Origin: Amoebidium appalachense
Lineage: Eukaryota > Ichthyosporea
Direction: 5' to 3'
Assembly: GCA_963693365.1 (NCBI GenBank)
Contig: CAVNZM010000002.1
Coordinates: 2,356,001 to 2,420,000 of the forward strand
DNA length: 64,000 bases
Under the pieces are notes generated by a model. That model made no database searches, was not told the DNA's origin, and saw only the letters and a list, made by a program, of their open reading frames with translations. Shown here in pieces: positions 10,976-30,051 of this stretch. Each line of letters begins with the position of its first letter. The stretch's first letter is position 1. Made by a program: the position numbers and the translations under genes.

Positions 10976-13786
10976 ATGACTGACAAACCGTCGTATATCA
11001 ACCTTCCAATATGGAATCCGTCCGAGAAACGAGACGAGAAATGTCTTAATTATTTCGAGTGGGAGCCACTCATTCACCGGTTCATTAGAACCACCATTGC
11101 CGAGAAATTCGTTGACGCTATCAAGAGGCCACAGTGGGTTGACGGCGCTGAAGCCAACCAGTGGCTAGGCTACACCACCAAGGACTCCTACAAGAAAGCT
11201 TCCGACGTCCTCGACCAGATCCTCAACCAGTCCGTCCACCCGACCGAGCTCTACGACTCCGGCCGGATGCAAGACGGTGTCCACGGTGGTGAAGTCTTCC
11301 ACAACCTACGTATGGCGTATGTAGCAGAGAAGGAGGCCCGAGTCACCCAGATTCAAGTCACCTTCGAGGAGCTTGAACTACGAGACTACCCCAACGTCAC
11401 AGCATACCTCACCCGTCTCCAACGTCTGGCTACGACACTTGCCTGCCTCGACGAACCCGTCCAGCACAAGGATGTCGTACGTAAGTTCTTCCTCCACATC
11501 CGGAAGAACACAGCCCTGGTCTGCCCCGACATTGAACGTCTCTGCTCCGACTACTGGATGAACAACAAGGCCTACCCGTCCTTCAACATGCTCATCAGTG
11601 ACATCCGAGGAGCTGAAATCCGTGCCGGCCTCATCGACGCAGGCACAGGTGCAACCGTCAACAACCGTCCCCTCCGTGCACTCCAGAGCAGAGTGCTTCC
11701 CCCCGGTGACCTCCGTAACCGTATTCCTCGACGTGAGCATACACCTCACCGTTCCCCGTCCCGTTCCCGTGATCCTCGTCCTCCCTCCAAGTCACCCGGC
11801 CCCCGTTCAACTTCCCCTTACCACCGTGGTAACAGGGACAACCGTAACCGACAGCACAACACCAACAGTGTGAAGTGTTCCTACTGCCATGAGCCCCACC
11901 ACATCACAGCATGCCCGGAGCCTGGCTGCACAGTTGCTCGTCGTGCCAAGCAGGAGAAAGGTGACAAGAGTGTGAAATTTGCACTCATCTCCTCCACCGG
12001 CACACCTGACAGTAACGACCCCGTCTGGGACAGTGCTTGTAATGCACACATCTGCCCCATCAAGGAGTATTTCTCCTCCCTTACCCCGTGTCCTCCCACC
12101 CCCATTCACGGCCTCGGCACAGTCAATGCCAAACAACGTGGCATCATCAACATGACACTGCACTACAACGGCCACCCAACACCGTGCAGCATCAATGCTT
12201 ACTACGTACCCGAGGCACCGTCTTTCCTCGTGTCTACCTCCATGGCATCAGCTGCCGGCCTCCTAGGTCATTGTGACGATACAGACAACCACCCGTCGTT
12301 CCTCTACAGCCGTAATGGTGACATTATTACAGATCTCACCCCCCTCGACGGTCTCTACTACATCACTGACTATGTGATTGAGACTCCTAAACACCCGGGG
12401 GTCCAAGCCTACACAGCAAGGACTCAACCACCCGACGACCTCACCCTTTGGCACAACCGTCTCGGCCACCGTGCCCTCTCCACCGTCACCAGGATGGCCA
12501 AGGATGAGCTTGTCATCGGCATGCCCCCCTCCCTCAAGTCACCCGACAACAGTGACTGCTTCGGCTGCATGTCTGGCAAGACCACCAAGGCCCCCTTTCC
12601 CGGCACCCGTTCCAAGTTCACCATTCCCGGTGCTAAGTGGCACCTGGACTTCTTCGAAGCTCCCTGTGCTTCCTACGGAGGCTACAAGGTTGCTCTGGTG
12701 TGTGTTTGTGATGCCACCGGTTACACCACCGTGTTCCCCCTTTACAACCGTGGTGAAACCCTCAGCCACATTCAGTCTCTCGTTGAAACCATCGAACGTC
12801 AGACACCTGAGATCGTCACCCATCTTCGGTTTGACTCCGGCTCTGAGTTCACCTCCAAGGACACCGAGGCCTACTGCAAGCAGAAAGGCATCATCATGGA
12901 GTTTGCCCCCGTCGACACACCACAACACAATGGTGTTGTTGAACGGAAGATGAGAGAACTGCAAGAGACAGTCCGTTGCTTCCTCCATGCCGACAAGGAC
13001 CAACCTCTCTCTCCCAAGTTGTGGGTTGCTGCTCTCAAGCATACAAGCTACATCCTCAACGTCACACCGTCATCTGCTGCCAACGGCAACACTCCCTTCG
13101 AGGCCTTCCACGGCTTCAAACCCGACGTCTCCCAGCTCCACGTGTTCGGCTCCCCTGCCTATGTCCATGTTCCCCGGTCAAAGAGGAACAAGCTGGCATC
13201 AACCGTCAGAGTCGGCACCTACGTCGGCTGGGACCTACCCTCCAAGGCACACAAGATCCTCGACCTTGCCAGCAACCAAATCAAGATCTGCCGTGATGTG
13301 ATCTTCGACGAGTCGAAATTCACGGGCAGCACCAATCAGGTCTCCGTTCCCCCCAAACCCGATCTGCCGACATTGGACCCCCCCTCCGACGACGACGATG
13401 AAACTCCGTCTGTGGTCATCTCCCAACCGTCCTGGCACAACCAACCAGCCCCGGTTGAACCCGTGCCTCCCCCGAGCCCCCCCCCCCACTGGCCAACAAC
13501 CCTTGCTGCCGGCCCCCCCCGTTGCTGTGCATCAACCCGGCTACATGACTCCGGTTCGTCCTGGGTCCCCCACCTTCCACTCGGCCACGAGCAGCCCTGT
13601 GGACACCGATGCCCCCCTCACCACCGGTCCTATTCCTGGCTTCCATGCCCCTATCCCGGCCTCCACCACCTACCCGGCCACCACCCCCCTCAAGGACCCC
13701 CCCAAGCCCAACCTTCGTCGGTCTACACGTCTCACCAAGACTCCAACGGCACTGGTCAGCATCGTAGCACCGACCATCAACATTGA
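10976..13786 (+). CDS. Copia Gag-protease-integrase reading frame
   Basis: The ATG at 10976 lies 76 bp after the 5' LTR. The Gag part covers about residues 1-290 and ends in an Arg/Pro/Ser-rich stretch, followed by a zinc knuckle (CSYCHEPHHITAC) at about 301-313. The aspartic protease motif is WDSACNAH at about 351. Integrase follows, with its HHCC finger (H and H in LWHNRLGH, C and C in CFGC) and a DDE core: Asp in WHLDFFE, Asp in RFDSGSEF, Glu in GVVERK. A C-terminal integrase region follows to about residue 830. After 13487 the frame reads through the RT coding region in the wrong phase, so residues beyond about 834 are not real. In most copia elements this is one polyprotein with RT. Confidence 0.93.
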   Translation: MTDKPSYINLPIWNPSEKRDEKCLNYFEWEPLIHRFIRTTIAEKFVDAIKRPQWVDGAEANQWLGYTTKDSYKKASDVLDQILNQSVHPTELYDSGRMQDGVHGGEVFHNLRMAYVAEKEARVTQIQVTFEELELRDYPNVTAYLTRLQRLATTLACLDEPVQHKDVVRKFFLHIRKNTALVCPDIERLCSDYWMNNKAYPSFNMLISDIRGAEIRAGLIDAGTGATVNNRPLRALQSRVLPPGDLRNRIPRREHTPHRSPSRSRDPRPPSKSPGPRSTSPYHRGNRDNRNRQHNTNSVKCSYCHEPHHITACPEPGCTVARRAKQEKGDKSVKFALISSTGTPDSNDPVWDSACNAHICPIKEYFSSLTPCPPTPIHGLGTVNAKQRGIINMTLHYNGHPTPCSINAYYVPEAPSFLVSTSMASAAGLLGHCDDTDNHPSFLYSRNGDIITDLTPLDGLYYITDYVIETPKHPGVQAYTARTQPPDDLTLWHNRLGHRALSTVTRMAKDELVIGMPPSLKSPDNSDCFGCMSGKTTKAPFPGTRSKFTIPGAKWHLDFFEAPCASYGGYKVALVCVCDATGYTTVFPLYNRGETLSHIQSLVETIERQTPEIVTHLRFDSGSEFTSKDTEAYCKQKGIIMEFAPVDTPQHNGVVERKMRELQETVRCFLHADKDQPLSPKLWVAALKHTSYILNVTPSSAANGNTPFEAFHGFKPDVSQLHVFGSPAYVHVPRSKRNKLASTVRVGTYVGWDLPSKAHKILDLASNQIKICRDVIFDESKFTGSTNQVSVPPKPDLPTLDPPSDDDDETPSVVISQPSWHNQPAPVEPVPPPSPPPHWPTTLAAGPPRCCASTRLHDSGSSWVPHLPLGHEQPCGHRCPPHHRSYSWLPCPYPGLHHLPGHHPPQGPPQAQPSSVYTSHQDSNGTGQHRSTDHQH

Positions 13787-15341
13787 CCAGCTCCCCAAGG
13801 GCATTCAAAAGCTTTGCAACGGTCCCAACGGTGATGCCGTCATAGCTGCCCTCACCTCCGAGTACCAAGCCTTCATCACCAAGGATGTCTTCACCATTGT
13901 TGATCCCCCCCCTGGTGCCAACATCATCAAGTTCAAGTGGATTGTGACTGAGAAAGTCCTCAACTCAGCCGGTGACACCAAGATCAAAGCTCGTGGTGTT
14001 GCAAAGGGCTTCACTCAAGTCTACGGTGTTGACTACGGTGACACCTCTTCCCCCGTGGTGATGTCCTCCTCCGTCCGTGCCCTCCTTGCCATCGGTGTGG
14101 ACGGCAACCATGAGATTCATCAACTCGACGTCTCAACTGCCTTCCTCAACAGTCCTCTTCAAGAAGACATCTACATTGAGCCACCACCTGGCTTCATCAC
14201 CCCCGGCAACGAACACAAGGTCTGGAAACTTAAGAAGGCACTCTACGGGCTCAAGCAAGCATCACTGGCCTGGTATGAGTACTTCGACAAGGTCCTCCTT
14301 GCTCACGGTCTCGAACGTCTCCGTTCAGATCCATGTGTCTACATCAAGACCTTCCCCAACGGTGACATCATCCTCACTGGCAACTATGTGGACGACGTCA
14401 TCATCATCTGCACGGCCAACTCCTCCCACACCAAGGATCTAGTAGACCACATCATGAAGTCAGCTCTCTGCAAGGTTGACCTTCCCGACATCTTCCTTGG
14501 CACCCAGCTCATCCATACCCCCGGTCACCTCAAGCTGCTTCAGCAATCCTACATCAACGACATCGTCAGAGACTTCAACCTCAACGATGCTCACCCCAAG
14601 GCTACTCCCATTCCCGTCGGCACCGTCATCACCATCAACGAGAACGACTCACCACCCATCAAGGTTCCCTACCGTGAACTACTCGGCCGTCTTTTGTGGG
14701 TTGCTCGTTGTTCCCGGCCCGACATCTCCTTTGCCATCGGCTACCTCGGTAGATTCAGTGCCAACCCCACCAAACTTGCATGGGAATGTCTACTCCGTGT
14801 AGTTCGGTACCTCATCGGCACTTCCAACCTCGGCCTTCACTACGACAAGTCTGCTTCCGACGACAACACCCCCTTGCTGGAGTGTTATTCTGATGCTGAC
14901 TTTGCCAACTGCCCCAACACCCGTCGTTCAACCACCGGATACGTCATCTTCTTCAAGGGCATACCCATCACATGGTATTCGAAGCTGCAGTCCATCACGG
15001 CAACATCCACCACCGAGGCTGAGCTTCTGGCCATCAATGCTGCTGTTCAAAACGTCATCTGGCACCGTGATCTCCTCCGTGAACTCGGCTACCCGATGAC
15101 CGACCCCACCCCCGTCTACTGTGACAACCAGTCCACCATTGCCCTCCTGCACACCAACAGCATCAAGCACCGGACCAAACACATTGCAGTCCGTTACCAC
15201 AACACGAAGGACTACATCAAGAGTGGGGATGTGGTCGTCACCTACGTGTCCAGCAAAGACAACGTGGCTGACATCTTCACCAAGCCCCTGCCCGGGCCCT
15301 CCCACGAGCAACACCGTGATTCACTCAGTCTTCGTGACTGA
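13488..15341 (+). CDS. Copia reverse transcriptase-RNase H reading frame
   Basis: Continuation of the element's pol in a frame displaced by one base relative to Gag-integrase. The region after the C run is Pro/Thr-rich, then reverse transcriptase begins near LRRSTRLTK. RT motifs are KARGVAKGFTQ, QLDVSTAFLN, LKKALYGLKQA and the catalytic YVDDV. RNase H follows with CYSDADFA, TEAELLA and CDNQST, and the usual copia C-terminal DIFTKPLPG. The stop is at 15339-15341. No start codon is assigned because expression depends on the upstream frame. The break may be a sequencing or assembly length error in the C run, a real mutation, or a programmed shift. Confidence 0.93.
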   Translation, partial: TGQQPLLPAPPVAVHQPGYMTPVRPGSPTFHSATSSPVDTDAPLTTGPIPGFHAPIPASTTYPATTPLKDPPKPNLRRSTRLTKTPTALVSIVAPTINIDQLPKGIQKLCNGPNGDAVIAALTSEYQAFITKDVFTIVDPPPGANIIKFKWIVTEKVLNSAGDTKIKARGVAKGFTQVYGVDYGDTSSPVVMSSSVRALLAIGVDGNHEIHQLDVSTAFLNSPLQEDIYIEPPPGFITPGNEHKVWKLKKALYGLKQASLAWYEYFDKVLLAHGLERLRSDPCVYIKTFPNGDIILTGNYVDDVIIICTANSSHTKDLVDHIMKSALCKVDLPDIFLGTQLIHTPGHLKLLQQSYINDIVRDFNLNDAHPKATPIPVGTVITINENDSPPIKVPYRELLGRLLWVARCSRPDISFAIGYLGRFSANPTKLAWECLLRVVRYLIGTSNLGLHYDKSASDDNTPLLECYSDADFANCPNTRRSTTGYVIFFKGIPITWYSKLQSITATSTTEAELLAINAAVQNVIWHRDLLRELGYPMTDPTPVYCDNQSTIALLHTNSIKHRTKHIAVRYHNTKDYIKSGDVVVTYVSSKDNVADIFTKPLPGPSHEQHRDSLSLRD

Positions 15342-15342
15342 G

Positions 15343-15384
<42 letters not shown>

Positions 15385-15865
15385 TCATCTACAGTGGTCT
15401 TCAAGTAGGTTGGGGCCCTGGCCAGTGGTCTACACATCACCGTGTAGAGACACCTCCCAACGAAAGTCTACTGCTGTCTTCATCGATCTTCAGTGTGTGC
15501 ATCTTCAGTGGGGATTTCTTCTCCACCATCCGTCGTTTATTTATATACCACCATATATATAATGTATTTATCATTAGCCACCAACACGTCACACATACAC
15601 TAGTTGTTTCTTCTATATATATTTATATATCACGTCATTGGCTACCGTCATCTTCCGAGTCTTCAGAGGCAACCGTCGTTGTGTGCTTCTTCCGTTTTGG
15701 TTTTCTTCCCCGGCTTGCACCTTCAAGTCTTCTCCATTGTCTTCTCGAGTGGGGAAACTTGACTGTGACTTCACGGCACCTACTTCTACATGTGTGAAAG
15801 TCTTAACATCAACAGTCACATCAACAAACTTCACGAGAACCCAACTTCCAACCCTTGAGTGGGGA
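15342..15865 (+). other. Untranslated region of the copia element between pol and the 3' LTR
   Basis: It starts with a C tract (about 15348-15381), continues with T/C-rich sequence, and ends in the purine stretch before the 3' LTR. No conserved ORF is seen. At 524 bp it is long for a copia 3' untranslated segment. Confidence 0.6.
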
Positions 15866-16573
15866 TGTCATCTTCACTTAATTCTCAGCAAGACTTAGAA
15901 GTTGAGTTTGGTATTTATTTATTAGTTGTTGTAGTTTGTTTCCTTTTCCTTTCTTCATTTCTTTCTTTCTTTTCCGTTTCCGTGTACACGACATCTTAGA
16001 TCTGTGTACGTATCGACATACTTAGCTCGCGCACACGTATTGTCGTTTGCGTCAAAATCTATATATGTCATCCAATCATATCTCGTTTGTATTTTCCCAA
16101 ATATAGTAACTTACATTCCTTTCTCATTCCTTTCCCACGACGTAGCATTGTGCTATGTTCTTCAACTATTAGGAAAAATTATATTTAGACGTGTTATGAT
16201 AAGAACATGTATAAATATATGTTATGAATTAATAGTTACATAAGTGGTTTTATTTTATTAAATGTTTCCGTGCTTTTATTAGAAGTTTCTTTCATTAGAG
16301 GATTGAGTTTTATATTCTAAATGTCGACAGACATTTTATTCGATATATTTTACACTCATAGTTTTCATTCTTTTGATTGGTTTATCGTTTCACATTCCCA
16401 AGTATAAAAGGGACCTCATCTTGAAATAAATCACAAGCAGTCGTATTCACTTCCTATGGTTCCAGAAATCGTTCCTCCTCTCCGGTTGTGTTTTTCCCGT
16501 GTGTCTTTGTGTTGTGTTTTACATAACACCCATCTGTGCTCTCTGCTTCTCCGTTTACCCACACAAAATAACA
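15866..16573 (+). repeat. 3' LTR of the copia element
   Basis: It has the same length (708 bp) as the 5' LTR and, on reading both, the same sequence. It ends AATAACA and is followed by the GTCAT target duplication. Confidence 0.95.
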
Positions 16574-17762
16574 GTCATGCACCAGATGCTTCGTCAGGTG
16601 GATCAATGGTGCACCGAGAATCTCATGACAGTCGAAATTGCAAAGTGTGCTACTTTTTCGATAAACGCTTCCTTTCGATTAGCCGGTCTTCCTATTCCTG
16701 TTCAGAGCACCTATGACTATTTGGGTATTCCTTTTACTGCACGGGGTATTGATTTCCGCAAGCTCCTCACGGCACGGATCGCTCGTGCGAAGGGTAAGCT
16801 TCACATCCTATCAAATATATTTCAACGGGAGTCTGTGATACATTCTGCGAACCTTCTTCATCTACTATAAAACTTTTTTACGGCCGATTTTCGAATATGG
16901 ACATCCGCCATTGGCCTGCGCCCCACCTCGCGAGGCGGCCGTGGCGCTGAGAGAGTTCGACGATTTTCAGGGTACTGCGCTGCACACTTTGTTTCGTACT
17001 CGGTTTGTGCCTCCCCTAATCAGTATGTTTGGATTGTCGTCTGCTGTTTGTCGTATGGAGGAATTGTCTCTTCGTTTTTGTTTTCATTTAGTTAGGATAC
17101 CTGATGGTCACCCTCTTTATGCTTTCTTTCCCCCCCCTCCCTCCATCCCTCTTCCCCCCCGATTCACCAACGCTACTTCTGAATGTCCTCAGCCTACCCT
17201 CTTTCAACCTGATTCTTCCTCTCGCTATCTCACTCCCTCTTTCTTTTCTCTTCCTGTTTTTTCTGCCTTTTCGCGTTATTACCATACGCAGTATAAGTTT
17301 CTTTCTCGTTCTGATAGAGAAATCAAAGGTAAAACTCAGTCGGCATGTGTTATGTTCCTTAGGCAACACCGTACTGATCATTATCGCTTTTTGGGAGCTT
17401 TGGCAGGAGTTCTCCTGCTGTACGTATGGATACCACCCTAGTAGATACGTCTCTATGGTGCTCTGATGTTGATATTGCCTGGGAACTTGTTGTGCAGTGG
17501 CGCTGTAATTCTTGTTTTCATCGCCGCTGGTGCCACTTTTGTGCTGAACTTTTTAATTGTAAGCATGTTGATAGGTGTGAGTTTTTATGTCGCGTTTTAC
17601 CTCTTTCCCTACGGGTGTCTGCTACACTAGCTGGCAATGTGAACACTTTAGACTTTTTGTTGAATTCTGTTGGTCGTCACATTGAGTATTTATATGATTT
17701 TCACACAGTGTTCAGGTATCTCAGTATGCACTTGTTACTGGATAACTCGTGAAGTTTTTATT
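16574..17762 (+). pseudogene. LINE ORF2, 3' part after the copia insertion
   Basis: It resumes the RT frame of 9832-10191 (ENLMTVEIAKCATFSI, then PVQSTYDYLGIPF, a typical LINE thumb region). The frame breaks near 16868: the continuation YKTFLRPIFEYGHPPLA is one base out of phase. A further break near 17440 precedes the C-terminal segment with WRCNSCFHRRWCHFC and HVDRCEF, a CCHC-type zinc-binding tail common in LINE ORF2 proteins. The stop is at about 17751. With several frame breaks, this copy was dead before or soon after copia landed. Confidence 0.85.
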
Positions 17763-17949
17763 GTCTTCTCAGTATGCTGTGCATATACTTGCATATCTTT
17801 CCGTCGAATAAATCCAGTCAAAAGAAAAAGAAAAAAAAGTTTTTATTGTCTTCTCAGTATGCCGTGCATACTTGCATATCTTTCCGTCGAATAAATCCAG
17901 TCAAAAGAAAAAAAATCTTTCCGTCGAATAAATCCAGTCAAAAGAAAAA
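17753..17949 (+). repeat. Tandemly repeated LINE 3' tail
   Basis: A unit of about 80 bp (tttttattgtcttctcagta ... gtcgaataaatccagtcaaaagaaaaa) occurs at about 17753-17832 and 17838-17915. A shorter third copy of the last 33 bp lies at about 17916-17949. Each ends in an A-rich run, as LINE tails do. A separate copy of this tail lies at 61089-61133. Confidence 0.8.
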
Positions 17950-18064
17950 TTCACTGTCATAACGTCCCACAATCAACTCTGAATTTGTGAATGGGTCGTG
18001 ACTCTCAGGTCCGGGTCATTTCCGGGTCAGAGGCCACAGAGGCCCAACTCCCTCTATCATTACT

Positions 18065-18075
18065 TGGTAGCAGAG
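18065..18075 (+). promoter_or_regulatory. Primer-binding site complementary to initiator tRNA-Met
   Basis: TGGTAGCAGAG equals the complement of the 3' end (including CCA) of animal-type initiator methionine tRNA. Further partial agreement follows (aaggtacgatcc versus gatggtttcgatcc). It sits one base after the first LTR, as expected. Confidence 0.65.
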
Positions 18076-18171
18076 AAGGTACGATCCATGCGTACCTCTG
18101 GGTTGACCTGGCCTGGGAGCGAGCGCAGAGGCGTCAAAGACGTCGGGATGCCGTCTTCCAGACCGGGGAGA

Positions 18172-18508
18172 TGTCATAACGTCCCACATGTAAAGAAGGC
18201 GATAGTCCTCCAATCAAAAGTCTTATCGGGATTCGAGTGATGGTCTGTCCCACAATCACACCGGATTCTGGTTTCCCTGCGGTATATATAGGCTCGGGTC
18301 AGTCTGTCACTTGGTTGGGCTTTGGCCATATGACCCTCACGGGTCTGCCCTTCCACCCTTTTGACTCTCTGACCCGACCCGTATATATGTATACCGCAGG
18401 CCTTTATTAGACACAATCAACTCTGAATTTGTGAATGGGTCTTACTCTCAGGTCCGGGTCATTTCCCGGTCAGAGGCCACAGAGGCCCAACTCCCCGGCT
18501 ATCTTTAC
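18172..18508 (+). repeat. 3' LTR of the TRIM-like element
   Basis: This 337-bp terminal repeat contains a TATA-like gcggtatatatagg at about 18279-18292. It also holds an inverted pair (ctcgggtcagtctg / ctctgacccga) around 18292-18380. The 5' partner at 17955-18063 keeps only the first 17 bases and the last part. Confidence 0.7.
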
Positions 18509-18513
18509 TTCAC

Positions 18514-19195
18514 CCGAGTCAGCTTCTTTGGATATCGATTGGCCAAAGGCGCACCCTTGTGAGCCACGTAATTTTTTTCTTTTGACTGCAGTCAACGCGG
18601 CTATCCACTGTATATCCACCAACCTCAACCTCCATCAGTCAGTCACCTCGCAAGTGCACGGGCCTCGAACTGACTCGTCCTCAATGTGCACATTGTACAT
18701 ACACTGGGCTGCATCCATTCTTATGGATGCTACGATAACCGGTCTTTTTTTTGGGTTTTGTATCCTAATTTTTGAGGGCTCTTCGTCGGAGTACGCAGGG
18801 TGCCTCGTTTCCGAACCTCTCCACTCTGGCCAATATTATTATATCCGTCTGGAGATAGCTTTTTCGGCATTTTGGGATACTGGACTCCGGCTCATTTTTG
18901 CCGTGACTGCAGCTGACAGAGCCTCGGTACGTGAGCAGTCAAGAAAAAACTTCGAGAGGGACACTCTAAAGCCTCCGCTGCATCATTCTGAACTCATCAC
19001 ACACGGGTTGGAAGAAAGACGTTGAAGGAGGAACAGAGTCGTTTTGTAGCAGTTTTTTTGTCTTTTTCCCGACACTCGTGAACGTGTCTTTCTCCTAGTT
19101 GAAAAAGCAGTTTCGTCGTTTTGGTTTTTTATCATCTTGGAGTGAAAGAGTGACTGTACGGTTCCGTGGTATCCCACGTCAGATATCTTAGCAGC
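18514..19195. other. Upstream region of UBXN6
   Basis: A frame of nearly 200 codons can be read on the plus strand but starts inside the TRIM LTR and shows no domain, so it is not called. No clear TATA box lies near 19196. Tract content is low here compared with the rest of the window. Confidence 0.4.
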
Positions 19196-28619
<9,424 letters not shown>

Positions 28620-28629
28620 TATATAAAAG
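28620..28629 (+). promoter_or_regulatory. TATA box upstream of the small-ORF cluster
   Basis: TATATAAAAG lies 25 bp before the first ATG of the cluster at 28654, which would give a very short or absent leader. It is a canonical TATA sequence, but its use is inferred. Confidence 0.4.
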
Positions 28630-28653
28630 CTCTACATCTTTTTAATTGGTAAA

Positions 28654-28782
28654 ATGGCTACTCAAATCAGGTTCTCTGAGCGTCACCGCCTGGAGGTGTA
28701 CATCCGCGGGGGCAAAAGGAAATACTGTGTTAGGACCGCAAAAACACCAACTACTAGTAGCCTATATGGCGGATACGGTTAG
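28654..28782 (+). other. Small ORF 1 of an unidentified compact cluster
   Basis: 42 codons, start MATQIRFSERHRLEVYIRGG, basic, no known domain. Its last codons overlap the start of the next ORF (ATG at 28766) by 17 bases in another frame. The arrangement is viral or mobile-element-like, but I recognise no family. Confidence 0.35.
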
Positions 28783-28963
28783 AGAGTCTCGTTCCTACAT
28801 AGATTCGTTTAATCGTAATGTGGTGTGGTGTAAAAACGCAAAGATGATTATGGCTTGACGGTGTAATCGGTTTCTGGTGTCTCCTGCTCGTATGTGTAAT
28901 ATGTGTGGGGGGCGGTTTACTCGCGGATGCATATCTATCAATAAGTGTAACCTGTGTGGTTAG
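28766..28963 (+). pseudogene. Small ORF 2 with zinc-ribbon cysteines and one in-frame TGA
   Basis: From ATG 28766 the frame runs 30 codons to a TGA at 28856, then stays open in the same frame to TAG at 28961. The part after the TGA encodes CNMCGGRFTRGC and KCNLCG, a Cys-x2-Cys ... Cys-x2-Cys zinc-ribbon-like arrangement. Either the TGA is a disabling mutation, is read through, or the fragment comes from a genome that reads TGA as an amino acid. Family unknown. Confidence 0.35.
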
Positions 28964-28982
28964 CTAACGTTATAACGGAAAT

Positions 28983-29270
28983 ATGTCGCAAGAGATCAGT
29001 GAACTTAGCATTTTTTCTAGTCTCCAAGGCTGTGCACCCACTGGCTTATGAGGGAGCCCCTACGTAATAGAACCGGAGGTTATTGGCGGTTTTATTCTCT
29101 TTTCTCCCTCTCTTCCTCAATATATCCGTTTTAAGATGACTATCCTAGATCACCTTATTAATGCTGCACAGTATGATATTGTGATCCGGTGCCTTAATCT
29201 TTCGGAGCTACCGGTGTTCCGCGAAGTGTACACACAGCTGGGCCGGCCGCGGATCCGGACAGGGAGTTGA
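28983..29270 (+). pseudogene. Small ORF 3 with one in-frame TGA
   Basis: ATG 28983 opens a frame of 95 codons ending at TGA 29268, with a single internal TGA at 29049. The second part contains an internal ATG at 29136 and predicted helical sequence (ILDHLINAAQYDIVIRCLNL). No domain is recognised. It lies 19 bp after ORF 2, in keeping with the tight packing of the cluster. Confidence 0.3.
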
Positions 29271-29307
29271 GCACTACTAGTTGCACTATGTACATGTAGT
29301 TTTTGTC

Positions 29308-29630
<323 letters not shown>

Positions 29631-29915
29631 CTTTCCCCGACTGGTTATGTAGAGTCGCCGTGGCCAGCCTGGGGGAAATATTCTCCGAACGTGTGTGTGT
29701 GTGTGTGTGTGTGTGTGATGGACCAGTGGTGGTGGTGGGGTGGGAGGGGGGGGATGGCTAGAACTCATGAATGGGTATCCAGGAGTATGTTGTGATGCTG
29801 CTGTATAAAAAGTGTCGTCTAACACTGTTAGAGAACAGGTTCGAACACGGAGGGCGCTGAAAAACACACATTCCCGTGCATACCAAGCGATTACTATTGT
29901 CACAATCGATATTTA

Positions 29916-30051
29916 GAGAAAAAAGAGAAAATCGCTGCCAGAGGTTATTCTATATAATTTTATCAACTAATGTAAGTGCTAATGAGAAAAAAGAGAAAAT
30001 CGCTGCCAGAGGTTATTCTATATAATTTTATCAACCAATGTAAGTGCAAAT
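29916..30051. repeat. 68-bp tandem duplication
   Basis: gagaaaaaagagaaaatcgctgccagaggttattctatataatttt and following is repeated twice with period 68. The copies differ by only a few bases, so the duplication is recent. It lies between the small-ORF cluster and the 3' end of SMC2. Confidence 0.9.

Larger units (their letters stand above)
10192..16573 (+). mobile_element. Full-length Ty1/copia-type LTR retrotransposon
   Basis: The element is 6,382 bp, flanked by GTCAT at 10187-10191 and 16574-16578 (5-bp target duplication). It has two LTRs of 708 bp that look identical, beginning TGT and ending ACA. The domain order Gag, protease, integrase, reverse transcriptase, RNase H is that of copia, not gypsy. 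A purine stretch GAGTGGGGA directly before the 3' LTR is the probable polypurine tract. The segment after the 5' LTR (ggtttacggcccc) is where a primer site should be, but I could not match it to a tRNA. The identical LTRs indicate a recent insertion. The coding frame changes once, at an 11-C run at 13477-13487. Confidence 0.95.
17955..18508 (+). mobile_element. Miniature LTR retrotransposon (TRIM-like)
   Basis: Two related terminal segments, 17955-18063 and 18172-18508, start TGTCATAACGTCCCACA and end in CTATC(A/T)TTAC. They share an 85-bp block (aatcaactctgaatttgtga and following) at about 17971-18050 and 18415-18498. The first copy lacks about 230 bp found in the second. The internal part is only 108 bp. 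It opens one base after the first LTR with TGGTAGCAGAG (18065-18075), the expected primer-binding sequence for initiator tRNA-Met, and ends in a purine stretch (accggggaga) directly before the second LTR. TTCAC flanks both sides (17950-17954, 18509-18513). No coding capacity remains. This is the structure of TRIM elements; the LTR ends are not perfectly TG...CA. Confidence 0.75.

Noticed and set aside
18435-19025. A 196-codon frame with two hydrophobic stretches
   Set aside because: It begins inside the TRIM LTR and has no recognisable domain or gene-like features.
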